Notes: generated by a model from the letters alone, not told the origin. A stretch of DNA of 64,000 nt from Kangiella sp. TOML190 (GCF_023706045.1 NZ_BQYL01000001.1:1302001-1366000); one strand, 5' to 3'; shown: positions 6,696 through 15,971, counted from the first letter of the stretch. Numbers and translations: made by a program.

Positions 6696-6715
6696 AAAGC
6701 CTCCGAAGAGGCTTT
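6696..6715 (-). terminator. RHS cassette terminator, copy A
   Basis: AAAGCCTCCGAAGAGGCTTT forms a hairpin two bases after the stop codon of the immunity gene. The same hairpin sequence recurs at 8606-8627 and 19974-19998, each time after an RHS immunity gene. The T-run is weak in this copy. Confidence 0.7.
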
Positions 6716-6717
6716 GA

Positions 6718-7059
6718 TTAATGCAGTTTAGAATTAACGTACGTCTCTAAGATTTCTAAGAACTCTCTTAACTCTGACTCCCATTGCTTTAAAGCATTAG
6801 GCTTAGAGGGCTTAGGCTTATGTTTTGGAAGGTATAAACCTTTTTCATCCACACCTCGCAATTTACAACCAAAACTTCGATTCAGTTCATACAGGCCACC
6901 CTCATCCCAGCCTTCAAAATCCAGGATCAACTCAACATCATTTTTTGTTAATGACCAAGAGCCTGTAATTCTATAGTCGTCTCCATCAAGAACACAAAGG
7001 AATTCATATTCTTGCGTTTGAAGTGCATCCTTTAATTCGTCAATATGCCAGGTTGCCAT
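6718..7059 (-). CDS. Putative immunity protein of orphan RHS tip 1 (113 aa)
   Basis: A small acidic cytoplasmic protein (MATWHIDELKDAL..., ending FLEILETYVNSKLH) starts directly after the stop of the RHS tip at 7060 and is followed by the shared cassette terminator. Position, size and lack of signal peptide fit a cognate immunity protein of a polymorphic toxin. I do not recognise a named immunity family. Confidence 0.6.
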   Translation of the reverse strand: MATWHIDELKDALQTQEYEFLCVLDGDDYRITGSWSLTKNDVELILDFEGWDEGGLYELNRSFGCKLRGVDEKGLYLPKHKPKPSKPNALKQWESELREFLEILETYVNSKLH

Positions 7060-8238
7060 TTAAAACCCCTTCGGCAGTGTAATGCCTAGATTTCGTAAAT
7101 ACTGAGTAGTAGCGTTGTTAAAGTGGGTGAATATCACTTTACCATTTGCACTTGTAGATGTAATTGTAAAACTATCTTTACCTGTTCTTTTAACAAAACA
7201 TTGCTTGGTTTGTCCATCGTGCTTAAACTTAAATGGCTTACCATTTTTTATATTATTTAGTGCTTGATTATAATATTTTTTTGGAGTCAACCGACTATGC
7301 TTAAGAGCATGACTTTTTAAGTTTATAAAGCGCGGAGAGTTCATCATACCTGCTTCCATGCAGGTTCCCCACATTCTCGGGTTCATACAAGCAGATAAAG
7401 AGCTCGCTAATCCATAAATATCAATTTCATTAGAAGGCCTATTTGTGTAAAGATAAATATTTTCTCCTCCCCACTGCCCAATCGGATCGGCTTGAATGTA
7501 GCGCCCTGTGCTTGGGTCGTAATCCCTAAAGTAGTTGTAATACAAGCCTGTCTCTTGGTCGTAGTATTGTCCAGGGAAGCCGAGGTTGTATCCACCAATT
7601 GAGTTGGTGGTTACGACTCTATCAAAATCGTTATTGTTAGCTCTCCATACGGTGGTTTTGCTTGAGTTGGTAATGCGCTCGGCACGACCTAGGTGGTCAT
7701 TATGTACATGATAGAGGGTGCCATTACGGGTAAACCCAATCACTTGGCCATGCAGATAAATATATTCTTTCCAAATTTTTCCAGTGATAGCGTACTCTGC
7801 TATCAATTGACCGGCTTCGTCATAGAAATAGTAATTAATATCATTACCTTTTCTTTTATAAACCCTTTGCCCCAGCGCATTATGCTTAAAGCTGGTGGTG
7901 ACGCCGCTTTTAAGGTGTGAGCTTAAACGGTTTTCAGCGTTGTAGTTAAAAGTCGCGCCAGCTTTGGTGCGAGTTTGTCCATTGCTGTTATAAGTAATAC
8001 TGCTACTGTTAATTTTTGTTAGCTTATTACTGGTTGGAGCATAAGTATTAGTCTCCTGCAAAGCACCGTTCTTATAACGCTTGGTGCGATTCCCAACCGC
8101 ATCATAATTATAAGTCTGATGGCCAGCATTGGTAGAATTAGAGCTCGTTAAACGATTCACCGTATCGTAACCGTAGGTTTGGGTATTGGCTGAAACGTAG
8201 CCATTGGTTATTTTGGTAATATTGTCGTTTTTATCAAA
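7060..8238 (-). pseudogene. Orphan RHS tip cassette 1 (core fragment plus toxin-like C-terminus)
   Basis: The region 7501-8238 copies 20807-21544 of the full RHS gene almost base for base. The translated core is identical up to the GRYIQADPIG motif, which is GRYIQSDPIG in the parent. Upstream of 8238 the match stops abruptly and an in-frame TAG follows, so there is no native start; the first possible start is GTG at 8160. After DPIG the sequence switches to a unique tip of about 120 residues (SHALKHSRLTPKKYYNQAL...). This is a typical displaced RHS-CT cassette. It may be silent, or become expressed after recombination into the parent. The toxin activity of the tip is unknown. Confidence 0.75.
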
Positions 8239-8605
8239 CGACCGCTAGGGATTGGCGGAAGTGCCGGAAATGCAGGGATGCAATTTCCGGCGTATATCAG
8301 GCGCTTCTGGCCGAAACGCTTTATCACCGCGAGCGGTGTCTGTTTTTATTCCTACCTTCTCACCCATCAATAAACTTACTCCTTATGTTATCATCACTAT
8401 CATTATGCTTAAGTAATAGACTAACTTTTAAAAATAAACCCCAGCTTTACGCAGTAAAGCCCATAAAGCTGTTAGGATTTATGGGTAGCTGAGTTTCAAG
8501 CGAGGCTTGTAAAATATATTTTAACAAGCCTAAGCTGGAAGCAGCGTCACTAGGGTTTTATTTCGTCAGGGTTCGCAAGCTCACCCTGACCTACGCTTGC
8601 TATAA
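8239..8605. other. Gene-free spacer between orphan RHS cassettes
   Basis: No credible gene is visible. It contains several inverted repeats: GCCGGAAAT/ATTTCCGGC (8263-8291), CCCATAAA/TTTATGGG (8460-8485) and GTCAGGGT/ACCCTGAC (8565-8590). None has a convincing T-run. The segment marks the breakpoint of the copied RHS core at 8238/8239. Confidence 0.5.
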
Positions 8606-8627
8606 AAAAGCCTCCGAAGAGGCTTTT
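8606..8627 (-). terminator. RHS cassette terminator, copy B
   Basis: The same AAAGCCTCCGAAGAGGCTTT hairpin as at 6696 and 19974, extended by A/T runs on both sides. On the minus strand it ends in a run of six T, giving a good Rho-independent terminator 30 bp after the immunity gene. Confidence 0.8.
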
Positions 8628-8657
8628 ATTCAAAATAACATTGCAAGAATCTTTGGA

Positions 8658-8963
8658 CTATTCTTCGAAGGGCTCCAGTAAACCCAAAGCTTCTCTTTCT
8701 TTAATAAACCTAGAAAAGATTTCCGTACCGTGCTCTATTGAATCTTGAATTTCATATGCTCTTTCGACTGTATAAAAATTCCACTCAACATCAGAGCCAT
8801 CTACAGTAGAGCACTTTACTTTTTCGTTTTCACATAATTTAATTGCAAGTCTTTCGGCTTCATCTTCATCTAAAGCGTCTATAAGGAGTATCCTTTCCTC
8901 CCATAACGGCTCTTTAGAATCTGATCGTGTTGACTTGAAAAGTACATTAACAGAATAGTACAT
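8658..8963 (-). CDS. Putative immunity protein, DUF4288-like (101 aa)
   Basis: The pattern YYSVNVLFKS...WEERILLIDALDEDEAERLAIKLC...VEWNFYTVERAYEI...GTEIFSRF resembles DUF4288, a family often found beside polymorphic toxins. The gene begins two bases after the stop of the RHS tip at 8966 and is followed by the shared cassette terminator, so it is most likely the cognate immunity gene of orphan tip 2. The family call is by eye and not verified by a profile search. Confidence 0.65.
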   Translation of the reverse strand: MYYSVNVLFKSTRSDSKEPLWEERILLIDALDEDEAERLAIKLCENEKVKCSTVDGSDVEWNFYTVERAYEIQDSIEHGTEIFSRFIKEREALGLLEPFEE

Positions 8964-8965
8964 TG

Positions 8966-9468
8966 TTATTTTCTAAACCTCTTATCATTTAAAAGTTTCC
9001 AAGCTTTCTTATAATCAGCTCCACGACCATTTCTAATTTGCTCTAAGGTCATATCCCTAAATTGTTGTGGGAACTCTCTATTAATACTACCTTTACAATT
9101 TTTCCCAATCCAATCTTTTGCTTTTGAACCAAATTTATCTAGAGCCTTCTGACCAGCAGCACGTAACTTAGGATCGGTAACTAAGTCCATAAACATCCTA
9201 ATAGAACGTACATCTCCTCGACCAATTGCTGCCATAAGTCCTGCTCTCTCGGAAGATAGTCCTGTCGGATCAACACCCATAACTGGGTTTTGATCTACAT
9301 ATCCATATAGATGATTTAATGAACCAAAGTAATCAATTGGGTTAACTAAGCCATCATTATAAACTTTTCTTAACTGGGGTGTTAATGAGAAGTCAGCCAT
9401 AATTCCTATAGGGTCTGCTTGAATATAGCGCCCCGTATTTGGGTCGTAATCCCTAAAGTAGTTGTAAA
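8966..9468 (-). pseudogene. Orphan RHS tip cassette 2 (toxin-like C-terminus)
   Basis: The frame open upstream of the ATG at 9400 encodes the very end of the RHS core (NYFRDYDPNTGRYIQADPIG) with an in-frame TAA just before it, so only about 70 bp of core remain. Then follows a tip of about 140 residues with YGYVDQNPVMGVDPTGLSS and a C-terminus ending MTLEQIRNGRGADYKKAW. Base similarity to the other RHS copies ends at about 9468, next to the KAP gene region. The downstream DUF4288-like gene is the likely immunity partner. Expression from ATG 9400 is possible but unlikely to give a delivered toxin. Confidence 0.65.
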
Positions 9469-9559
9469 CTAAACGGCATTACGACCCCGTCTATCTGTAA
9501 TAAATACCCTCGAAGGTTAAAAATATCCTCTAGGCACTTTATTAAATCAGATTCATGAT

Positions 9560-12500
9560 TTATTTCACTCTTAATCTTTTAGCTAAGCTTTTTAAAATCG
9601 CCGACTGTTTTTCATCCTCGGTAATCGCTTGCAAGTCTTTAATCTTAACTTGTAAATTGTCATTTGCTTTAAATGATTTCAACCTTGCTTCATTTACTAT
9701 CCAGGAAATCCTTTCCCATTTTTCTCCTTTAAGCCAGGCATAAATGCGGGTATCTAAATGCTCTGTACTAACCCTGTTAACATAACTGCTAAAATGATCT
9801 TTAAATATATTGAAATATTCATCACGCAATAAATCTTCCAAGTGACTAAAATACTTTAATGTTATATTAGACATAGACGTTTCTGGGGACGCTACCACAT
9901 TTAGCAGTTGTTCGAAATAGTCAAAGAACCATTCTTCAGTCTCTTTATTTTCTTTTATTGTTATATTAAAGAAATCCTCAAACGATTCAGTATAATTAGA
10001 GGAGCCTTTCAAATCATTTTCAATTGCTATATCTAAATAATAAAAATTATTCTCGAAGCACGAATCCCATTGCTCTTTAGTAAAAATTGCAAGAATATCA
10101 ACAACCACCTCTCGCACTAAGTCAAAATTAGTTACTGAAAGTAAATATAGCACCTTATCATTATCTTTCTCTAAGGGGGAGCTTTTCAGATGCTCAGTAA
10201 CTTCGGAAATATCATGAGTCGATAAAAACGCATCAAATAGTTTTAAAGTGATTTCATTTTTAGGGAAGCCTTTTTTTAGCCAGTCAATTTGATTGTAAGT
10301 TAATACCGCGGGTACGTAATTCTTTAAAACACCTTCATTATGCGCACGCATTATTAACTGGCCTGAAAATGCAAACTTGTAAAGCGATAGCTCCCAAAGG
10401 TCTTCAAATAGGCTGTACTCACTAATCACTCCATAGAGTAATTCTACAAATTCTTCATCTAACTCTTGGTTAAATTGACTCTTATAAGCATCATTTACAT
10501 AGCTATTTGCTAAAAGCTCATCTTTTAGTGTTAAAGCTAGAAGCATAATAATTTCAGGAGTCGGCTGAGGAACATAACTGGTTAAGTAGCTGATAAAGTT
10601 AGAATTTCTGACAGCAGTCTCGATAACAGATTTTTGCTCGTCAGTACCAATTATAAATAGTTGAAATAATAAACTATATCCAATTTTATTCTCTGGTGTA
10701 CTTTGAGGGCTTAGCGCCCAATTATTTAGCGATTCAATTAATTCATCTCTACCTTGTTCAAAATATCTAGGGTATCTAGAGAGGACTTTCATACAAGCTA
10801 TAGAAAGCTCACTATTTAAGTAATTACTAGTGGTTATAGAAGATGTAGCATCTTTTAGTAGGCTTTTATTTGGTAGTACAAATGAAAACTCTATACCAAG
10901 TGATTTCTCCAAGTTATACCAATCAGCCACTTTTTCTACATTTAAATTTGTATAGTATAGTCTTGAAGGCTTTTCTTTATTTTCAGCATTTATTACTGTC
11001 TCTATATCTGATAGATACTCAAGATGTGCTCCTCTATCAGTCTTATCAAAATCAGAGAGGCATTTCTTTATACCATCCTTGAAGTTTAACTCTAACCAGT
11101 CAATAAGACTTTCTCTATCAAGAGTCACTCTTAGTAACTTCAAGAACTCATCCGCATAATCAAACTTTTTATAGTTGAAATCTTTAGAACCAATTATCGC
11201 ACTTTGAATTGCACGTCTTTCTTGTGCCAAATTTGGCAAGTGATTTTTAAACGGCTCATCTAATATTGATAAATAATTAAGCTTTCCATCCTCTGAGGTT
11301 TGAACGCTTGGTAGCAAGTCTCTCTTTACTGATTTATATGCAATCCAAAATGCGGATGGATGTGAAGACAATAGTTCGCCAATAACTTCTATTTTTCCAG
11401 AGTAGTATGCATCACTAATTTTAGGGGCTATCAATAGCTCAACGCCTTTCTCTAAATTGACTGCAAATAATATTGCAGAAATTTTTTGATATAGCAGCTC
11501 TTCATCTTCAGAATAGATATATGCTGGTAAGGACTTTCCTATCAACTTTTCCTGCAATTCCTCCCTTGACAAATCATTGCGAAGCGTTGCGTAGATTGAT
11601 AGGTATATAGACTCAAATTCACTTCCATATCTAAGTTTTAGAACACCCAGTTGATTAATATAATTACGTATTTTCCTTGGTGTTGGAGGAGTTCTTTTTT
11701 CTTGAGAAATATAACTTTCATAATGCTCTACGATGTCCTTTACATCTTCTTCGCTCCAGCTTGATAGGCTTTTAAAAGCATGTTCACTCAAATACCTTTT
11801 CCAGCCTGACATAATTGGCTTAGGGACTTCAAGCAACACCTGAAAGGACTTGTTAATAAAAGATCGAGCAACAGTGTTTTTGCTCTTTGATAATTCATAG
11901 AAAAGATTTCCATTTTCACTATTATTTACTGTTTCCTGGTACTCTTGTCTGGCGCTATCTTTTTTGCTCCATATTTGTTCAAGACCTCGCTCATCAAATG
12001 GGATTATGAACCAGGTATTATTAATGTAATCATTACCTTTATTTGGGAGGTTTCTATTTTGAAAAAATGACTGTAACGTTGACCATATTTTTAAGAAGTC
12101 TGCGTGTTCCACTCTATCTAGATTATCAACAACAATTATAGCTCTATTGTATCGTTTTCCCCTTCCTATATAGTTAGAAAGAATTTCTTTAAAATATTGC
12201 TCGAATTCAATAGAAGTTTTCTCTCCATCTTCAAATATTTCTTGATTATATTTATCCTTTGACGTGACTTTAAAAAAGCTCCAGTCTTTTCTTGGGAAAA
12301 TTTTCAAAAACTTTTTCTTATTCTTCCTTTTTTCGCCAAAAATAGCCCAACCTATAAGTGCTAATAATGGCGCAGCTATTAATAGCAATGAGATTGTATA
12401 TAGGATGTGTAAATCTCCAGCACTGTTGTGAAAAGGAGATACCACTTCATTATCTTTTACTAACCTTGTTAGTCCAATACCAATAGGTACAAACAAGCCT

Positions 12501-12919
12501 GATATAGTCAAAATAGCGCCGAGTTTAGAAGCCCGTTTTTTTGATTTAACCGTTACTTTTTTAAATTTAGAACTAATTTTTTGTTTGTTTTCCTGTAAAG
12601 TTTCATCTTTATTGTCAGGGTCTATATGATTAATCAATGATTCTAAGAATATTCTTCTTAAAGGATCTCCTTCATGCGCCCATGCATCAAACAGAAAAAA
12701 TAAAGTACTATCATCTGGAAACTTCTTCCTTAGCAACTCAATCACTGTTGATTTCCCGGCTCCCCAGTCACCCGAAAGGCCTATCGTACAAGCTTTTTCC
12801 GACTGCTCGATAAGCGTGTGCAACGTATCAGCAGTTTTTTGATGCGTTTGATCCTCAAAAAGATCTTTTTCGGAAACTTGTTCATAAAGCATTTCAAAAT
12901 TGAAAGTATTTTCCGCCAT
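9560..12919 (-). CDS. KAP-family P-loop NTPase (1119 aa)
   Basis: The N-terminus has a Walker A motif (GDWGAGKST, about residues 50-58), followed by FDAWAHEGDPLRR. Two membrane helices are inserted in the NTPase domain (about 134-154 and 170-194), the hallmark of KAP NTPases, then a Walker B-like AIIVVDNLDRV (about 260-270). The remaining 700 residues are a helical region with no motif I recognise. The gene forms an operon with the 141-aa membrane protein upstream (13-bp gap). KAP proteins include PifA-like phage-exclusion factors, so a defence role is reasonable but not shown. The gene is AT-rich and lies between an RHS remnant and a mobile element. Confidence 0.8.
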   Translation of the reverse strand: MAENTFNFEMLYEQVSEKDLFEDQTHQKTADTLHTLIEQSEKACTIGLSGDWGAGKSTVIELLRKKFPDDSTLFFLFDAWAHEGDPLRRIFLESLINHIDPDNKDETLQENKQKISSKFKKVTVKSKKRASKLGAILTISGLFVPIGIGLTRLVKDNEVVSPFHNSAGDLHILYTISLLLIAAPLLALIGWAIFGEKRKNKKKFLKIFPRKDWSFFKVTSKDKYNQEIFEDGEKTSIEFEQYFKEILSNYIGRGKRYNRAIIVVDNLDRVEHADFLKIWSTLQSFFQNRNLPNKGNDYINNTWFIIPFDERGLEQIWSKKDSARQEYQETVNNSENGNLFYELSKSKNTVARSFINKSFQVLLEVPKPIMSGWKRYLSEHAFKSLSSWSEEDVKDIVEHYESYISQEKRTPPTPRKIRNYINQLGVLKLRYGSEFESIYLSIYATLRNDLSREELQEKLIGKSLPAYIYSEDEELLYQKISAILFAVNLEKGVELLIAPKISDAYYSGKIEVIGELLSSHPSAFWIAYKSVKRDLLPSVQTSEDGKLNYLSILDEPFKNHLPNLAQERRAIQSAIIGSKDFNYKKFDYADEFLKLLRVTLDRESLIDWLELNFKDGIKKCLSDFDKTDRGAHLEYLSDIETVINAENKEKPSRLYYTNLNVEKVADWYNLEKSLGIEFSFVLPNKSLLKDATSSITTSNYLNSELSIACMKVLSRYPRYFEQGRDELIESLNNWALSPQSTPENKIGYSLLFQLFIIGTDEQKSVIETAVRNSNFISYLTSYVPQPTPEIIMLLALTLKDELLANSYVNDAYKSQFNQELDEEFVELLYGVISEYSLFEDLWELSLYKFAFSGQLIMRAHNEGVLKNYVPAVLTYNQIDWLKKGFPKNEITLKLFDAFLSTHDISEVTEHLKSSPLEKDNDKVLYLLSVTNFDLVREVVVDILAIFTKEQWDSCFENNFYYLDIAIENDLKGSSNYTESFEDFFNITIKENKETEEWFFDYFEQLLNVVASPETSMSNITLKYFSHLEDLLRDEYFNIFKDHFSSYVNRVSTEHLDTRIYAWLKGEKWERISWIVNEARLKSFKANDNLQVKIKDLQAITEDEKQSAILKSLAKRLRVK

Positions 12920-12932
12920 TACTATCGTCCTA

Positions 12933-13358
12933 TTAATTTTTTAAATAGTTATGCTTTGTGCGATTATGTTTGATTTTCATACGTTTTTTATGAGAAGAGC
13001 TTTGCTCAATTAGTTTATCCAGCCTAGGTTGAACTTTGGTCTCCCAGTAATAGAAGCCATAAAGCATCATAAAAAGCCCTAAGCCCATCAAAAAACCTAT
13101 ACACTTCATGTAAAAATCTTTATTTTCTTTCTCTACTTTATTTTGAATTTCATAAAGTTGCTTTTCGGCGGCTTGCCGTGGGTTGATTTCGTCAATCGCT
13201 TCTAAGACCTTAAGCTCGATGAATCGCTCATAAGCTTTTTCGTTGTAGCTGTTATAGATATTTAGAAAAGAAATCACGCATGTAATGATTATGGCTAGGC
13301 CAAAAATTGCATAAAATTTGTAGATATTGTCGGTTGGGATTGAGGTATTCGTAATCAA
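12933..13358 (-). CDS. Small two-helix membrane protein upstream of the KAP NTPase
   Basis: A 141-aa protein with two predicted membrane helices (about residues 14-34 and 86-106) separated by a charged, probably coiled segment (KAYERFIELKVLEAIDE...) and ending in a basic Lys/Arg/His-rich tail. It starts at TTG 13358 with AAGGA close upstream, and ends 13 bp before the KAP gene. No family was recognised. Shared membrane location suggests it works with the KAP NTPase. Confidence 0.6.
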   Translation of the reverse strand: MITNTSIPTDNIYKFYAIFGLAIIITCVISFLNIYNSYNEKAYERFIELKVLEAIDEINPRQAAEKQLYEIQNKVEKENKDFYMKCIGFLMGLGLFMMLYGFYYWETKVQPRLDKLIEQSSSHKKRMKIKHNRTKHNYLKN

Positions 13359-13480
13359 TGTTCCTTCTTAGCTCCTATAACTCCATTACTATTTGTGCCT
13401 TTAGTATGTTTATTGCACAATAACTTGTGAACTCTATCACACAATTTTCTGACTTGTAATTGCATATTTGCATTAAACCG

Positions 13481-14419
13481 CTATTTATTTGCAGGGTGAC
13501 ACTCATGATAAGCCTTGCTCAAATCATTAATGGTTACGTGGGTGTAAATCACCGTGCTGTTTATATCGAGATGGCCTAAGTATTCTTGAACATAGGGTAA
13601 TTTGGCGTCATTTCTAATAAGCTCGGTAGCACTGGCATGCCTAAAGATATGACACGCTCCTTTTTTGCCAATTCCTGAGCGGCTAACGTATTTTCCTCCC
13701 AATGTAGTTATTGATGAAGGGCATAACCGCTTGCCATACTTACTCAAGAACAAAGCATCACCAGAGCTGATATTCGCCAACCTTGGCCTTAATTCTTCTA
13801 AGTATCTAGCTATAGCCGCAAGCGCACTATTAGAGATGGGGACGACTCTATCCATGGAGCCTTTACCTTTAATAATAGTTAATGTCTTACGCTTAGCATT
13901 GATATTGCTAATATTGAGATTAGCCAGTTCCTGGCGCCTCATACCGCCAGAATAGAAAGTCTTTAGTATGGCTTCATCTCGCAACCTCATATAACCCGTT
14001 GTTTGAGTTTGATGAAAGATGATTTCAACTTCTTCGTGTTCTGGAATATCTTTTGGTAAGCTCTTGCCAACTTTAGGTAACCTAAACTTCTTATAAAAAT
14101 CAGACTCCAACAAATCGTAATAATCGAGAAACTTCATAAAGTCTATTACGGCCATCAGCTCTTGCGCCAATGTCGATAGTTGAAGTGGCTTACCATCAGA
14201 TTTACGGTATTTATGACGGTGTCTTCGAAACCCTTCCAGAACATTGATGTTCAAATCCTTAATATCATGAATACCTTCTTTTGCGCACCAGGTGACAAAT
14301 TTACGAACCAATCGTTCTTTCGTCGCGACGGTACTATCTGATAACCCTATAGCGGCTCTATCTTCCAGATAAAAAGGGAGTATATCGAGCAAATTATAAG
14401 TGTTATCTGGAAAATCCAT
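13481..14419 (-). CDS. Tyrosine recombinase (XerC/D-like) of the element
   Basis: The 312-aa protein has an N-terminal SAM-like/core-binding domain (about 1-110) and a catalytic domain with all expected residues: Arg about 161 (SGGMRRQEL), Lys about 186 (KGKGSMDR), His257/Arg260 (HIFRH), His283 (LGH) and Tyr292 (IYTH). It is therefore probably active. It is the last gene of the istAB operon, 6 bp after the second TOPRIM gene. A tyrosine recombinase in an IS21-type operon could resolve cointegrates or catalyse integration. Confidence 0.88.
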   Translation of the reverse strand: MDFPDNTYNLLDILPFYLEDRAAIGLSDSTVATKERLVRKFVTWCAKEGIHDIKDLNINVLEGFRRHRHKYRKSDGKPLQLSTLAQELMAVIDFMKFLDYYDLLESDFYKKFRLPKVGKSLPKDIPEHEEVEIIFHQTQTTGYMRLRDEAILKTFYSGGMRRQELANLNISNINAKRKTLTIIKGKGSMDRVVPISNSALAAIARYLEELRPRLANISSGDALFLSKYGKRLCPSSITTLGGKYVSRSGIGKKGACHIFRHASATELIRNDAKLPYVQEYLGHLDINSTVIYTHVTINDLSKAYHECHPANK

Positions 14420-14425
14420 ATTTAA

Positions 14426-15235
14426 TTAATCCAGTATATATGGCTGCATGTAAGCTTTAGTGAGTCCCTTAATGGGGTTATCGACCGACATGGCATAACC
14501 AGAAGCATCCATTGCATCGGGCAGCACTAGCATTCGAGTTTCTAGCCCAGCTTTAATATTCAAAAGATTAGCCTTTCGAGCATAAACAAGCTCTTCACGA
14601 GAAGTCCCATAAGCAATCAGCACTTTGCTGACACCATTGTATTTCAGCATATCGACATGCTGCGAGCAATATGACTGACAACCCATCAAACCAATGGCAT
14701 TGTCAAAGCCATGAGAAAGCCAGATTAAAGCCTCTATGGGGTTCTTGCAGAGTATGATTTCGTTTTGCTTCGATAAAGCTTCGTGATTAAAAAAGACAGC
14801 TTCTTGATGTTTGTACCAATGCAAAAAATAGTAAGAGCCCGACCGCAGCTTTGGTGTAATTCGGCGTCCATAAGCGGATATAACTTTCCCATCTTCATTA
14901 AAAAAAGGGAATACCAAAGCGCCTCTTAAGAATTCATGCCCAGAGCTTTTCAGTAAACCAACACGTTGTAAAGCACCTCGCTTAGCTTGCTCTTCCATAA
15001 AAGTCAGTTGTTGTAATTGATGACCTAAACTTCGGTCACAGAAGCCAATCTGAAGTCGACTGATAAGTTCAATGTCCTTAATGCCTCGCTTAGACAAATA
15101 TTTCTGCCCAGCTTCATGCTCGGAAAATACTAAGCTGTAATAATCAATGACCTCAGACACCGCACGGTTATCGAGCTCAACATTACTATAGACACAAGGC
15201 GGTAACCCCTGCGCCATATCGACAGTTTTAAGCAT
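14426..15235 (-). CDS. DnaG-like TOPRIM protein B, catalytic residues apparently missing
   Basis: This 269-aa protein resembles the N-terminal catalytic region of DnaG-type primases: a Y.KRGI..I...LQIGF motif (about residues 45-70), a LVFPFFNEDGKVISAYGRRI block (about 112-131) and a TOPRIM-like IILCKNPIEALIWLSHGF segment (about 174-191). The usual VEG(x)xD acidic motif reads LCKNPIEA, and the DxD position reads AYGTSREE, so metal-binding acids seem lost. There is no CHC2 zinc finger. It overlaps TOPRIM gene A by 8 bp and lies 6 bp before the recombinase. A structural role in transposition is a guess. Confidence 0.6.
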   Translation of the reverse strand: MLKTVDMAQGLPPCVYSNVELDNRAVSEVIDYYSLVFSEHEAGQKYLSKRGIKDIELISRLQIGFCDRSLGHQLQQLTFMEEQAKRGALQRVGLLKSSGHEFLRGALVFPFFNEDGKVISAYGRRITPKLRSGSYYFLHWYKHQEAVFFNHEALSKQNEIILCKNPIEALIWLSHGFDNAIGLMGCQSYCSQHVDMLKYNGVSKVLIAYGTSREELVYARKANLLNIKAGLETRMLVLPDAMDASGYAMSVDNPIKGLTKAYMQPYILD

Positions 15236-15971
15236 CGAAGAAATCGTTGCATTCGATGTTTAACCAGCGCATCGCCTCAGAGATTTGCTCCTTCCAGTGT
15301 AGGCCGTAGCGATCACCCTCTGAGATTAAACGCACAGACTGGGTAGGCAAATGCTTAAACATTTCATAGAACTGTTTCGCGATATCGCCGTTTCCTCGAA
15401 CAGCTACGACGTTCTCAATGCCGCGCTCAATTAATTGGCACGCCGTAATAGGGCTTTGGCAAACTACCAAGTCAGAGAAAGCATTGACGGCACTCATGTT
15501 AAAAATGCCAGCCGCTTCTTTATTCCAAAATCGCACTAAGTCTGGCTCATAACCTTCTTTTGGGTTTAATATATAGCCGTAAGCTCCTACGGGAATGTAA
15601 TAGATCCCGTTATAAAGTGGGAAGATGATGAATCCATCAAATATTCCCTTATCAAAGCTGTCGATTAATCTTAGTCGTCTTAGCGAATCTTTTTCTCCCG
15701 AGCAGTCTTTTGAAAGTGAGTCAATAAAAGAACTATCTCCAAATCCCAGTTGGAATTGGTTTATCAGCCCGTAATGTGACAAGTTGATTGCGGTCAGCTT
15801 GTCCTGTGCATCAAAGTCTTTTGCTAAAGCAAAGTGTTGCTCTTCAATATACTCCTTTGCCACTACCGCATCATTCCTTGATGCTGCAACCTGATTGGAG
15901 AAAATATCATCTGTTTCCCACAACATGGGAGTGTAAGAACTGTTTCCCGTTTCGCTGTTATAAATCATCAC
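15228..15971 (-). CDS. DnaG-like TOPRIM protein A, catalytic residues apparently missing
   Basis: A 247-aa protein with the same layout as its neighbour: an INLSHYGLINQFQLGFGDSS segment reminiscent of the DnaG core, FDGFIIFPLYNGIYYIPVGAYG (about residues 112-133), and a TOPRIM-like LVVCQSPITACQLIERGI block (about 168-185) followed by VRLISEGDRYG. The catalytic Glu of VEGxxD is replaced in VCQSPI, although EGD survives later. It follows istB by 11 bp and overlaps TOPRIM gene B. The two are probably paralogues that act as a pair. The link to primases is a fold-level reading by eye. Confidence 0.6.
   Translation of the reverse strand: MMIYNSETGNSSYTPMLWETDDIFSNQVAASRNDAVVAKEYIEEQHFALAKDFDAQDKLTAINLSHYGLINQFQLGFGDSSFIDSLSKDCSGEKDSLRRLRLIDSFDKGIFDGFIIFPLYNGIYYIPVGAYGYILNPKEGYEPDLVRFWNKEAAGIFNMSAVNAFSDLVVCQSPITACQLIERGIENVVAVRGNGDIAKQFYEMFKHLPTQSVRLISEGDRYGLHWKEQISEAMRWLNIECNDFFDA

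Noticed and set aside
7693-7920. Short plus-strand open frame within the RHS core, repeated at 20999-21226
   Set aside because: It recurs only because the RHS core is duplicated. It is antisense to a clear coding frame and lacks a ribosome-binding site.
8263-8291. Terminator at the GCCGGAAAT/ATTTCCGGC hairpin
   Set aside because: There is no T-run on either strand and no gene end next to it.
13360-13480. Left end repeats or attachment site of element 2
   Set aside because: Only a TTATTG-CA-CAATAA inverted repeat (13410-13423) was found. It does not match the right-end array, so no border was assigned.
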